Assembly (NCBI GenBank): GCA_036503065.1 | Contig: DASXXM010000365.1 | Location: forward strand, 1-14,096 | Direction: 5' to 3' | DNA: 14,096 bases | From: DATEPR01 sp036503065 | Lineage (GTDB): Bacteria; Actinomycetota; Actinomycetes; Mycobacteriales; Pseudonocardiaceae | Shown: one piece after another, positions 6,163-14,096 of the stretch | Layout of the letters: every line of letters starts with the position of its first letter | Numbering within the stretch: the stretch's first letter is position 1 | Notes under the pieces: generated by a model | What the model was told of the DNA's origin: nothing | Seen by the model: the letters and a program-made list of their open reading frames with translations, nothing else | The model's database searches: none | Program-made: the position numbers and the translations under genes

Positions 6163-7413
6163 CTACTCCGTCCTTATTGCTTCCTGCTGCCCGGCGACCG
6201 CCGTCACCCGCGCTTCCGCGCGCGGGACGTGCCGGCGGACGAGTCGCAACAGCGGTCCCGTGATGGCGGTGGTGAGCACCGCCATGATCACCATCATGGA
6301 ATAGAAATTCTGGTCGATGATGCCCAGGTCGAGCGCGATGCCGACGACGACGATCTCGGTCAGCCCGCGGGTGTTCATCAATACGGAGGCCACCAACGCC
6401 TCGCCGTGCCGGACACCGGTGACCCGGGCGCCCCAGTAGGCCCCGATCGCTTTCGTGCCGATCGCGACGGCGATGACCGACACCAACACGCCGACCCGCG
6501 CCCCGGTGAATCCGGAAATCGTGACCTTCGTGCCGGCGATGACGAAATAGAGCGGCAACAACAGCGAGCCCGCGTGTTCCATCCCCTCGATCACAGTGCG
6601 TCGAACCCGGTCCAGGCCGGACCTCGGTAACACCGCGCCGAATACGAAGCCACCAAAGATGAAATGCAGGCCCAGCCATTCGGTCGCGGCGCAGGACAGC
6701 ATCAGTCCGACACCGAGCGTGGGGATCAGGCCGGGCGCGAGGTCCGGCCGAGCCTGTGCCGCGCGCATGACGCGGCCCACGACGGGCCGGACCACACCCA
6801 CCATCAGCACGAGATAGACCGGCAACAGGGCGATCCGCCACGACCCGGTGACGCCGGACGTGACCGCGATGGCGGCCACGCCGACCCAGGCCACCACGTC
6901 ACCGATCGCGGCGGCGGCCAGCGTGAGGCCGCCGAGCTGGGTCCGGTTGAGCCCGGTGGTGGCGAGAATCCGGGCAAGCACCGGGAACGCCGTTACCGAC
7001 ATCGCGACGCCGACGAACGTCACGAACGCGGCGTGACTCCGCGGCGCGTAGGCGCCGGCCAGCGGGACGGCGAGCAGAATCCCGCCGACGAACGGCGGCA
7101 CGACCGACCCCACGGCCAGTCCCAGCGCCGACCGGGTCCGGCCACGCAGCAGGGAACCCTCCAGTTCGTGGCCGATCATGAACATGAACGTGGCGAGGCC
7201 GACGTTCGCCAGCGCGGTCAGCAACGGCGCGATGCCCTGCGGTATCAGGACTCTGCTCGCCGCGCCCGGCAGCACGACCGGACTGAGCAGCACACCGACG
7301 ACGATCTCGCCGACGACGGCGGGCTGGCCGATGCGGTGCGCCAACTGGCCGAAGACCTTCGCCGCGGCCAACACCAGCGCGAACGCCAGGAAGAACTCCG
7401 CCGTCTGGCTCAT
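6163..7413 (-). CDS. CPA2-family cation/proton antiporter
   Basis: A 416-residue integral membrane protein with about twelve hydrophobic segments and little soluble sequence. It fits the Na+/H+ or K+/H+ exchanger domain (KefB/NapA-like). Family marks are GQPAVVGEIVVGVLLSP near the N-terminus (29-45), MSVTAFPVLARIL (138-150), the acidic position in AAAAIGDVVAW (Asp172) and the NTRGLTEIVV helix. There is no C-terminal RCK/TrkA-N domain, so it is not a full KefC. It sits between the SARP regulator (36-nt gap) and leuA. Such antiporters recur in actinomycete peptide clusters, for example glycopeptide clusters. Possible roles are ion or pH homeostasis during production, or self-protection; product transport is less likely. 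The ion cannot be deduced. The ATG at 7413 has GGAGAG about eight bases upstream. Confidence 0.88.
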   Translation of the reverse strand: MSQTAEFFLAFALVLAAAKVFGQLAHRIGQPAVVGEIVVGVLLSPVVLPGAASRVLIPQGIAPLLTALANVGLATFMFMIGHELEGSLLRGRTRSALGLAVGSVVPPFVGGILLAVPLAGAYAPRSHAAFVTFVGVAMSVTAFPVLARILATTGLNRTQLGGLTLAAAAIGDVVAWVGVAAIAVTSGVTGSWRIALLPVYLVLMVGVVRPVVGRVMRAAQARPDLAPGLIPTLGVGLMLSCAATEWLGLHFIFGGFVFGAVLPRSGLDRVRRTVIEGMEHAGSLLLPLYFVIAGTKVTISGFTGARVGVLVSVIAVAIGTKAIGAYWGARVTGVRHGEALVASVLMNTRGLTEIVVVGIALDLGIIDQNFYSMMVIMAVLTTAITGPLLRLVRRHVPRAEARVTAVAGQQEAIRTE

Positions 7414-7449
7414 CAGGACACTCTCCGCGAGGATCGGGGCCGGCGGCGG

Positions 7450-9246
7450 TCAGGCAACGGCGGCGTCCAACAGGCCGGCGCGTTCGGCACAGTAGATCTT
7501 CAACAGCTCGTGCATCCGGTAGCGGCCCGGTTCCGGCTGTTCGAGCACGTGCTCGTCGACGAGGCATTCCAGCGTGTGCTCGATGTCCCGGACGGGCACC
7601 GCGGCCAGCCCGGCGACGGTGTCGGCGTCGGGCTCGGGGATCTGGCACAGCAGCAACAACAGTCGTTGCCAGTCCGCGCTGAGCTGGTGGTACGAGGCGT
7701 CGAAGCACTCGGTCACGCCCCAGCTCTCGGTCCGCAGTTCGGCCAGCCTGCGGCGCGGGTCGGCAAGCCGGGTCGCGAGATACGACAGCGGCCACGCGGG
7801 CCGATGCCGCAACCTGGTAGCGGCCATGACGATCGCCAGCGGCAGGTGGCCGCTGCACGCCAGGACCGTGTCGACGTGCGGGCGCTGGTCGTCGTGGGCG
7901 TAGCGGCCGTCGGTCAGCCGGTGGAACAGGTCCTGCGCGTCGGCGGGCGAGAGCACGTCGAGGGAGTGGACGCGAGCCTCGGGCACCATGGTCAGGTGGC
8001 GGCGGCTCGTCACGACGGTCAGGCACCCGGGGCCGGTCAGCACGAGCGGTTGGACGTGGCGGGAGTTGGCCGCGTTGTCGAGCACGAGCAGGACCCGCCT
8101 GCCCGCGACGCGGTCCCGCCAGAGCGCGGCCAGGTCCTCGATCGTGTCCGGCGGATCGTCAACCGGGCCTCCCGCGATGCGCAGCAGCCTGATCAGCGCG
8201 TTGCGCGTGGTGAGTGGGCCGCCCTCGACGGCATGGCCGTGCAGGTCGAGAAAGAACCGGCCGTCCGGGAACCGAGGGGCCAGCCGGTGTCCGATGTGGA
8301 CGGCGAGGGCGGTCTTGCCGACGCCGCCCATGCCGTCGATGACCAGGACCCGTCCGCGTCGGGCGGGCGGGTCGCCGGGTCGCTCGGCCGGCGGGACCAG
8401 GTCCGCCAGTTCCCGCACCCGTCCGGTGAACGTCGCCAGGTCGGGCGGCAGGTTGTCGAGCGTCGGGGTGGGCCTGCTCGGCACCAGCGACGACGGCCAG
8501 ATGCCGGCTTCCTCGAGCAGCATCTGCCGGTGCAGGTCCTGCAACGCCTGGCCGGGGTCGACGCCGAGGGCCGCGGCGAGCGCCCTGCGCGTCCGGTCGT
8601 ACACGGCGAACGCGCGCTCCCGGGCGCCGGAGCGGTGCAGCGCGAAGATGAGCTGGGCCGCGATCCGTTCCCGCAGCGGGTTGTCCGCGGCCAGTTGGGA
8701 CAGTTCCCGGACCAGGGTCCTGTCGTTGCCCTGCCGCAGTTGCAGGTCGATGCACTCCTCGAGCACGGTCAGGCGCTCCTCCTGCAGCGCCGACGCAACG
8801 GCCTGGAGGACGGGGCTGTCCAGGCCGCTCAGCGCGGGACCGTTCCACAGCGACAACGCCGCGCGGAACTCGGCCACCGCCGCCGCGGGCGGCCCCGACA
8901 CCAGCCATTTCCGCGCCTGCGCCACCCTGAGCTGGAACGAGTGCGCGTCAAGGACCGACCGGCTCAGGTCCAGTTGGTAGCAGTCGGCGATCGGCGTGAT
9001 GTCGACCGAACTGCCGTGCAACGCCCGGCGCAGGTCGGAGACCGCGTTGCGCACCTGCTTCACCGCCGTGGGCGGCGGAGCGCCGCCCCAGACCGCCTCG
9101 ACGAGGCGGTCCACCGACTCGCGCTGCCGATTGGCCATCAACAATACGGCAAGAATGGTTTCGTTCTTGGCGCCACGCAGCGGAACGCTTTTTCCATGGA
9201 CGAGCAGTTCGAGCGGTCCGAGCACCCGAAATTCGACATCATGCAT
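7450..9246 (-). CDS. SARP/AfsR-family transcriptional regulator (SARP-BTAD-NB-ARC)
   Basis: A 598-residue cluster regulator. Domains in order: OmpR-type winged-helix DNA-binding domain (about 3-95, FRVLGPLEL then ILAVLLMANR and AVKQVRNAVSDLRRAL); bacterial transcriptional activation domain (about 100-245, ending LGVDPGQALQDLHRQML); NB-ARC STAND ATPase (about 270-510) with Walker A GMGGVGKT (305-312), Walker B VLLVLD (385-390), TSRR (413-416) and GHLPLAI (466-472); and a short winged-helix-like tail with MHELLKIYCAE. It lacks the long TPR region of AfsR (about 990 residues), so sensing may rely on the NB-ARC alone. SARPs bind direct heptameric repeats near -35 and activate biosynthetic operons. 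As the only regulator in the window it is the probable pathway activator. The ATG at 9246 follows a GGGGGAA site. It begins 53 nt after the exporter stop, with no obvious heptamer repeat in that gap. Confidence 0.93.
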   Translation of the reverse strand: MHDVEFRVLGPLELLVHGKSVPLRGAKNETILAVLLMANRQRESVDRLVEAVWGGAPPPTAVKQVRNAVSDLRRALHGSSVDITPIADCYQLDLSRSVLDAHSFQLRVAQARKWLVSGPPAAAVAEFRAALSLWNGPALSGLDSPVLQAVASALQEERLTVLEECIDLQLRQGNDRTLVRELSQLAADNPLRERIAAQLIFALHRSGARERAFAVYDRTRRALAAALGVDPGQALQDLHRQMLLEEAGIWPSSLVPSRPTPTLDNLPPDLATFTGRVRELADLVPPAERPGDPPARRGRVLVIDGMGGVGKTALAVHIGHRLAPRFPDGRFFLDLHGHAVEGGPLTTRNALIRLLRIAGGPVDDPPDTIEDLAALWRDRVAGRRVLLVLDNAANSRHVQPLVLTGPGCLTVVTSRRHLTMVPEARVHSLDVLSPADAQDLFHRLTDGRYAHDDQRPHVDTVLACSGHLPLAIVMAATRLRHRPAWPLSYLATRLADPRRRLAELRTESWGVTECFDASYHQLSADWQRLLLLLCQIPEPDADTVAGLAAVPVRDIEHTLECLVDEHVLEQPEPGRYRMHELLKIYCAERAGLLDAAVA

Positions 9247-9299
9247 CGCGTGACATTCCCCCTAGGCTCGCATTCTCCAGCCCCATGATCATAGCCGTG

Positions 9300-10580
9300 C
9301 TATTCGGACACCGGTGCCGGCATTCGGCGCAGCCGGCCGGCCGGGGACAGCACGACCGGCAGGACGACCAGTGCCGAGCCGGCGGCGAGAATCCACAGGC
9401 CGGTGCGCAGCCCGAGCAGCCCGGCCAACTGGCCGGCGACGATCCCACCAATCGCACCACCACCGAACAGCAGTGTTCGCATGGCGGAATTCATTCTTCC
9501 CATCAGCGAGCGAGGTGTCAACGCCTGGCGAATGCTCAACACGAGAACGTTCGCCAAACTCATTCCGGAGAACGTGAGGAAGTAGGCACCGACGAACAGA
9601 ACGGCCATGAGCGGCGACGAGGACGACGCCGGTATCAGCAGCGGCGCGACGAAAACGGCGGCGAAGGCGAGGCTGTAGATCAGTCCCGGCGCGAACCGGG
9701 CGATGATCCGGCGAGCCGACAGGGCGCCGACGACACCGCCCAGCGCGCCGATGGACAGAATGCCACCGACGGTGCCCGGGGCCAGTCCGGAGCGGACCGC
9801 GTAGAGCAGGAAGAGTGACGAGTGCCCGGTGACGACGAAATTCGCCGCGAACCCGACCAGCGCCAGGCCGCGCAGGTAGCGGTCCTCGAAGACGAAGCGC
9901 AGCCCCTCCACCAGTTCGGCCCGCAGGCGCCGTTTCGTCGTCGGCGCGGGCCGGGGCGGCTCGGGAGCGCGGATGAACAGCAGCGAAACCAGCGAGACGA
10001 GGTAGGTGCCCGAGTTGACGACCAGGGCGTACGGCGCGCGCAGCAGCTGGACCAACAGGCCGGCGAGCCCGGGGCCCGCGGCGTCCGCGGAGGCCGAGCT
10101 GATCCCGAGCTTCGTGTTCGCCTCCACCAGGAAGCGCTTGTCGGTGATCAGCACGGGCACGTAGGACATCCAGGTCACGTCGAAGGCGACCGACGCCGTA
10201 CCGACCGCGAACGCCATCACCAGGAGGATGTTGAGGTTGAGCAGGCCGAGCCAGGCCAGCAGCGGCACCGACCCGATCAGCACCATGCGCGCGAGGTTGG
10301 CCGCGATCATGACGGGCCGCAGCCGGCGGCGGTCGATCCAGACACCGAAGAGCAGGGCGAACGCCAGGTAGGGAAACAGTTCCGCGGACCGGAGCAGACC
10401 CATCTGCGCCGGTCCCGCGTTGAGCACCACCGCGGTGACGGGCAGCGCGAACATGCTGACCTGCGTGCCGTACAGGGAAAGCGTCTCGCCGAACCAGAAT
10501 TTGCAAAAGTCGAGGTTTCGCCATAACTTTTCCTGCGGCCCGGCCGACCGGACGATCGGCGTGCCGATCTCAGGTGACAT
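9300..10580 (-). CDS. MFS exporter, TMS/MFS_3 (EntS-like) type
   Basis: A 426-residue transporter with about twelve transmembrane segments. It opens with LWRNLDFCKFWFGETLSLYG, then MGLLRSAELFPYLAF and a cytoplasmic loop GVWIDRRRLRPV, which is the motif-A-like loop of the MFS_3 'transmembrane secretion effector' group that includes enterobactin exporter EntS. A central loop of charged residues (PEPPRPAPTTKRRLRAE) separates the two six-helix halves. In an NRPS cluster it probably exports the peptide and gives self-resistance. I chose ATG 10580 because GGGAG lies seven bases before it; the frame is open further upstream but has no such site. The start overlaps the thioesterase end by 11 nt, indicating coupling. 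Substrate is inferred from context only. Confidence 0.9.
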   Translation of the reverse strand: MSPEIGTPIVRSAGPQEKLWRNLDFCKFWFGETLSLYGTQVSMFALPVTAVVLNAGPAQMGLLRSAELFPYLAFALLFGVWIDRRRLRPVMIAANLARMVLIGSVPLLAWLGLLNLNILLVMAFAVGTASVAFDVTWMSYVPVLITDKRFLVEANTKLGISSASADAAGPGLAGLLVQLLRAPYALVVNSGTYLVSLVSLLFIRAPEPPRPAPTTKRRLRAELVEGLRFVFEDRYLRGLALVGFAANFVVTGHSSLFLLYAVRSGLAPGTVGGILSIGALGGVVGALSARRIIARFAPGLIYSLAFAAVFVAPLLIPASSSSPLMAVLFVGAYFLTFSGMSLANVLVLSIRQALTPRSLMGRMNSAMRTLLFGGGAIGGIVAGQLAGLLGLRTGLWILAAGSALVVLPVVLSPAGRLRRMPAPVSE

Positions 10581-11379
10581 TCGAGGCTCCCACGTAGTCG
10601 CGCACGATTCTGCTGATCTCGGCCAGGCCGGCACCGGCCCAGATCGTGAAATGATTTCCGGGTACGACGTGGTACTCGAGCTTCGCCGCGAACGGTTCCC
10701 ATGCCGACGGGTCGCTGGCCGTCACGGACCCACTGATATGCGCCAGCACGCCCGGATAGGGGTCGGAAATTCGATAGTCCACCGCGGCCACCACGTTCGC
10801 CCGGAACACCGCGTACCGGCGCAGGAGGAAATCGGGGTCGATCCCGTCGGTGTCCAGGCCCATGTCCGAACCGGCAAGCCGGGTGAACAGCCGAATCGGC
10901 TCGACCGGGTCGGGCAGGCCGGCGAACACCTCCGCCAGCCCGGCGTCGGCAAGGGTCGGCGTGCCGAACATGTCGCAGAGGAACCGTTCCAACAGCGCGG
11001 CCTCCGGCGGCGGCTCGGCCCAGGTGGGCACCGGCGTGTCGATGAGGATCAGCGACCCGACGGCCCGGCCCGCTTCCATTATTCGGTGCGCCATGTCGAA
11101 GGCGACCAGCCCGCCCATCGACCAGCCGAGCAGGTGGTACGCGGCTGCCGGTGGCAGCGCGCGCACGTACTCGGCCGACTGCTCCCCGACCGTCGCCGCG
11201 GGCGCCAGGTCGGTGTCGAACCCCGACGCCTCGATGCCGACCACCGGCGGTGACCCGCCGAGGGAGCGAGCAAGGCCCAGGTATCCGTACACCGACCCGG
11301 AAACCGGGTGCACGCAGTACAACGGGTCCTCGTCGCCCCCGTCGGTCAGGGCCACCAACAGCTCACTACGCAGATTCAT
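10570..11379 (-). CDS. Discrete type I-like thioesterase (NRPS chain release)
   Basis: A 269-residue alpha/beta hydrolase resembling the TE domain normally fused to a terminal NRPS module. It has the entry motif PLYCVHPVSGSVYGYLGLA (19-37), nucleophile elbow GWSMGG (85-90, Ser87), Asp114 in LILIDTPVP and His243 in GNHFTIW. The HPVSGS entry and 'ALPPAAAYHLLGWS' pattern match fused TEs (EntF, SrfA-C) better than type II editing enzymes, which usually read FPHAGG. The preceding NRPS ends in a carrier domain without a TE, and the two genes overlap by 14 nt in different frames, so this looks like a terminal TE split onto its own polypeptide. It would hydrolyse or cyclise the finished peptide. A weak AGCAGG lies before the ATG. 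Alternatives are an in-trans editing enzyme or a recent or artefactual frameshift of a once-fused TE. Confidence 0.92.
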   Translation of the reverse strand: MNLRSELLVALTDGGDEDPLYCVHPVSGSVYGYLGLARSLGGSPPVVGIEASGFDTDLAPAATVGEQSAEYVRALPPAAAYHLLGWSMGGLVAFDMAHRIMEAGRAVGSLILIDTPVPTWAEPPPEAALLERFLCDMFGTPTLADAGLAEVFAGLPDPVEPIRLFTRLAGSDMGLDTDGIDPDFLLRRYAVFRANVVAAVDYRISDPYPGVLAHISGSVTASDPSAWEPFAAKLEYHVVPGNHFTIWAGAGLAEISRIVRDYVGASNVT

Positions 11380-14096
11380 CTACCTGCTCTTCATTCGGCG
11401 TCATCACGCTCGCGCCGGATGGGTCCAACTGGTCACGGATGGCGGCGGCCATCGCCGTGACACCCGCGGCGCCGTACATGCGGCGGACGTTCACCTTGAT
11501 GCCGAAGTCGCGGTTGATCCGGCTGACGGTCCGCATGGCCTGGAGCGAATTGCCGCCGAGCGCGAAGAAGTCCCCGTCCGCGCCGACCTGGGCGACGCCG
11601 AGCACCTCGGCGTAGATCCGGGCGATCGCCTGTTCCAGCGGGTCGGTCGGCGCGGTGATCTCGCCGCCGGCAGCCGCGTCCCAGGACTCGGGTGCCGGCA
11701 ACGCCTTCCGGTCGATCTTCCTGGCCGCGGTCAACGGGAACTCGGCTATCCGCACCCACGCGGTCGGCACCATGTAGTCGGGTAGCTGTGCCCGCAGGTG
11801 CGCGGACAACTCCGCGGTGGTCGGGGGTTGGTCGCCGGCCGGGGTGTAGTAGCCGACCAGGTTCTTGTCGCCGCGCGGATCGGGGAGCAGGAGCACGGCA
11901 GCCAGCCGGACGCCGGGATGCGTCGCGAGCGCGGCCTCGATCTCGCCGAGTTCGATGCGCAGGCCGCGCAGCTTCACCTGGTTGTCGATGCGGCCGAGGA
12001 AGTCCAGTGTCAGCCCGGCCGTCCACCGCACGAGGTCACCGGTGCGGTAGACGCGTCCGGTCGGCTCGATCGGGTCGGGGACGAACTTCTGCGCGGTCAG
12101 CTCGGGGGCGTTGAGATAGCCGCGCGCGAGCCCCTCCGGCCCACCGACGAGCAGTTCGCCCGGAATCCCCTTCGGCGCCAGGTTTCCGTACCGGTCGACG
12201 ACGTACGCCTGCCGGTTGAGTTCGACGGTGCCGATCGGCGGGGAGGACTGCCACACGACGTGCTCGCACTCGTACTCGGTGCAGGCGATCACCGCCTCCG
12301 TCGGCCCGTACAGGTTCACGAACCGGCGGCCGGGCAGGTTCCACTTGTTCACGAGTTCGGCCGGGAGCGCGTCGCCGCCGTTCATCACCGCCCGCAGCGC
12401 GGGATACGGTGCCGCGTCGACCAACGCCAGCATCGCGGGCGAGAACCCGGCGAAGGTGACCCGCTGGTCCCGCATCAGATCCGAGATCAACTCGGGCGAC
12501 AGACCCTCGTCGTAGGAGACGAGCACCAGCGTGGCGCCGACGGTCAGCGCCGTGAACAGCTCGCCGTGCGACATGTCGAAGGTCAACGCGGGAAGCTGCA
12601 ACATCCGGTCGACAGGCGTGAAGTCGAACGTGCGCCGGTACGCCTCGGTGAAACAGGTCAACCCGCGGTGTTCGACCAGCACACCCTTTGGTTTGCCGGT
12701 GGACCCCGATGTGTACAGGACGTAGGCGAGCGAGTCCCGCGTCGCGATCTCGGGCAGGGGATCGGTGTCGCCGCCCGCCTCGATCGCCGGCCACTGGGTG
12801 TCCAGCACGACGACCTCTCGGCCATCCGGTCGGGGGACGTTGTCGACAAAGGCGGACCTGGTGATCACCACGGGCGCGGCCGTGTCGTCGAGCTGATAGC
12901 TCAACCGGCCGGCCGGATGCCGGGGGTCCATCATCGCGAACGCCGCACCCGCCTTGAGCACGCCCAGCATGGCGACCAGTGCGTCCAGGTCCCGGTCGAG
13001 CAGGATCGCTGCCACCTGTTCGTGGCCGAGTCCCTTGGCCCGCAGGTGCTTTGCCAGGGTGGTCGCGCGCCGGTCCAGCTCGCCGTACGTCAGCTCATTG
13101 CCCCGGCAGACAGCGGCGACGGCCTCGGGATCGCGCGCGGCGACCGCGGCGATCTGCGCGTGCACCGGCTCGGTCGAGTAGGTCACCGACTCGCCTCGCC
13201 CCGCCGCGAGCAGCTCGGCACGTTCGGCGTCGGTCAGCAGCGGGACCGCGGACAGGCGCAGCGTCGGATCGGCGGCCAACGCGTCGAGCGCGGTGCGCAG
13301 GTGCCCGAGTAACGCCTCGATCCGCCAGCGGTCGAACAGCTCGGTGGAGTACTCGCAGTCGAGGTCGAGCCCGTCAGCGGACTCGACGAAGTTGAACGCC
13401 AGGTCGAACCGCGACTTCGTGGTCTCGGCCACCTTCAGCGGTGTCGCGACGATCCCGGGCAGCGCAAGGCCCAGTCCCGCGGTCGCGCCCCCCAGCACCT
13501 GCACGGAGACCTGGAACAGCGGATTGCGGCTGGCGTCCCGAACCGGTTGCACCCGTTCCACCACCCGGTCGAACGGGACCTCCTGGTTGTCGTAGAGATC
13601 CAGGTTGGCGTCGGCGACCCGCCCGATGAGGTCGGTGAACGCCGGGTCACCGGACAGGTCGGTGCGCAGCACGGCCATGTTGACGAACAGCCCGACGAGG
13701 CCCTCCAACTCGGGGTCCGTGCGACCGAGCATGGGCACGCCGAGTGGGATGTCCTCCTGCCCGGTGTACCGGCAGAACAGGGCACTCACCGTCGCGGCCA
13801 GCACCATGAACAGCGATGCGCCCTGGTCACGACCGATCCCGCGCAGGGCGACGACGAGCTCGGCCGGAAAATGCGCACGGACGAGGCTGCCGTCGTTCCT
13901 GGACGCGGCAGGCCGCACGCGGTCCGCCGGCAGCTCCAGCGCCGGCAGGTCCTTCAGCTGGCCCTGCCAGTACTTGAGTTCCACCTCCCAGGCGCCGGCC
14001 GCGTCCTGGGCGCGTTGCCGCCGGACATGTTCGGCGTAGCCGAACGGGAGGTCGTCCAGCTGGGGTGTGTGGCCCTCGGCGAACGCGCCGTAGGCC
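11366..14096 (-). CDS. NRPS, C-terminal part: partial C domain, A domain, PCP
   Basis: The 5' part lies beyond the right edge, and about 909 residues are visible. They begin in the second half of a condensation domain: IPLGVPMLGRTDPELEGLVGLFVN-like core near 13680-13750 and PFDRVVERVQP near 13545-13576; the HHxxxDG half is outside. The A domain runs from about 13190 to 11700, with LTYGELD, LKAGAAFAMMD, TSGSTGKPKG (12683-12712), TFDMSHGELF, NLYGPTEAV, YRTGD, GRIDNQVKLRGLRIELGEIE and an unusual A10, TAARKIDRKAL, which keeps the catalytic Lys. GrsA pocket positions include Asp235, Met236, Gly239, Gly301, Leu322, Ile330 and Ala331: a hydrophobic pocket I cannot assign. The PCP carries DFFALGGNSL (Ser codon 11546-11548). 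The protein ends in a short acidic tail with no TE, E or C domain, so this is probably the last module, released by the overlapping discrete thioesterase. It may condense the residue made by the leuA-side cassette, but that link is inference. Confidence 0.95.
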   Translation of the reverse strand, partial: AYGAFAEGHTPQLDDLPFGYAEHVRRQRAQDAAGAWEVELKYWQGQLKDLPALELPADRVRPAASRNDGSLVRAHFPAELVVALRGIGRDQGASLFMVLAATVSALFCRYTGQEDIPLGVPMLGRTDPELEGLVGLFVNMAVLRTDLSGDPAFTDLIGRVADANLDLYDNQEVPFDRVVERVQPVRDASRNPLFQVSVQVLGGATAGLGLALPGIVATPLKVAETTKSRFDLAFNFVESADGLDLDCEYSTELFDRWRIEALLGHLRTALDALAADPTLRLSAVPLLTDAERAELLAAGRGESVTYSTEPVHAQIAAVAARDPEAVAAVCRGNELTYGELDRRATTLAKHLRAKGLGHEQVAAILLDRDLDALVAMLGVLKAGAAFAMMDPRHPAGRLSYQLDDTAAPVVITRSAFVDNVPRPDGREVVVLDTQWPAIEAGGDTDPLPEIATRDSLAYVLYTSGSTGKPKGVLVEHRGLTCFTEAYRRTFDFTPVDRMLQLPALTFDMSHGELFTALTVGATLVLVSYDEGLSPELISDLMRDQRVTFAGFSPAMLALVDAAPYPALRAVMNGGDALPAELVNKWNLPGRRFVNLYGPTEAVIACTEYECEHVVWQSSPPIGTVELNRQAYVVDRYGNLAPKGIPGELLVGGPEGLARGYLNAPELTAQKFVPDPIEPTGRVYRTGDLVRWTAGLTLDFLGRIDNQVKLRGLRIELGEIEAALATHPGVRLAAVLLLPDPRGDKNLVGYYTPAGDQPPTTAELSAHLRAQLPDYMVPTAWVRIAEFPLTAARKIDRKALPAPESWDAAAGGEITAPTDPLEQAIARIYAEVLGVAQVGADGDFFALGGNSLQAMRTVSRINRDFGIKVNVRRMYGAAGVTAMAAAIRDQLDPSGASVMTPNEEQVDESA

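Noticed and set aside
4272..6263. 663-residue plus-strand open frame opposite leuA
   Set aside because: It mirrors the leuA coding strand in GC-rich DNA. The translation is Arg/Gly/Val/Asp-rich with no recognisable domain, while the minus strand has every LeuA motif.
6664..9288. 874-residue plus-strand open frame
   Set aside because: It runs across both the antiporter and the SARP gene and is low-complexity Arg/Gln/Gly-rich, a codon-bias shadow.
9247..9299. SARP heptamer-repeat operator before the regulator gene
   Set aside because: I looked for repeated TCGAG-like heptamers at 11- or 22-nt spacing in this 53-nt gap and saw none.
10581..10634. 18-residue N-terminal extension of the MFS exporter
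   Set aside because: It lies entirely within the thioesterase coding sequence. The ATG at 10580 has a GGGAG site, and the following residues match the family start.

Overview
This window looks like the interior of a nonribosomal peptide biosynthetic gene cluster from a high-GC actinomycete. The signs are GC-rich sequence with G/C-biased third positions, GTG starts, a SARP/AfsR-type regulator, an actinobacterial-type 2-isopropylmalate synthase and a TMS-type MFS exporter. My guess is Pseudonocardiales or Streptomyces-like, but the genus cannot be fixed from sequence alone. All eleven supported genes lie on the minus strand and are packed tightly (four junctions overlap or lie within 15 nt), so transcription runs from high to low coordinates and both window edges cut genes.

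Right part (14096 to 9300): the C-terminal end of an NRPS (end of a C domain, a complete A domain and a PCP), then a separate thioesterase gene overlapping it by 14 nt, then an MFS exporter overlapping the thioesterase by 11 nt. The NRPS has no TE of its own, so the discrete thioesterase is the likely release enzyme.

Middle (9246 to 6163): a 598-residue SARP-BTAD-NB-ARC regulator and a CPA2-type cation/proton antiporter.

Left part (6059 to 1): what looks like a precursor-making and on-carrier tailoring cassette. Its genes are a LeuA paralogue, a stand-alone adenylation enzyme (coupled to leuA by a TGATG overlap), a SyrB2-like non-heme iron/2-oxoglutarate enzyme, a stand-alone peptidyl carrier protein, an AvtA-like aminotransferase and the first 33 residues of a type II thioesterase. 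The logic I infer is that the LeuA paralogue extends a 2-keto acid and the aminotransferase makes the amino acid. The A enzyme then loads it on the carrier protein, the SyrB2-like enzyme chlorinates or otherwise oxidises it there, and the residue passes to the NRPS.

The most unusual point is the active site of the SyrB2-like enzyme. The position that is Asp/Glu in hydroxylases and Ala/Gly in halogenases is Val here (HQV). Other points are substitutions beside the keto-acid pocket of the LeuA paralogue, an odd specificity pocket in the stand-alone A enzyme, and a perfect 18-bp hairpin between the carrier-protein and aminotransferase genes. No RNA genes, mobile elements or CRISPR arrays were seen. 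No intergenic stretch exceeds about 105 nt.
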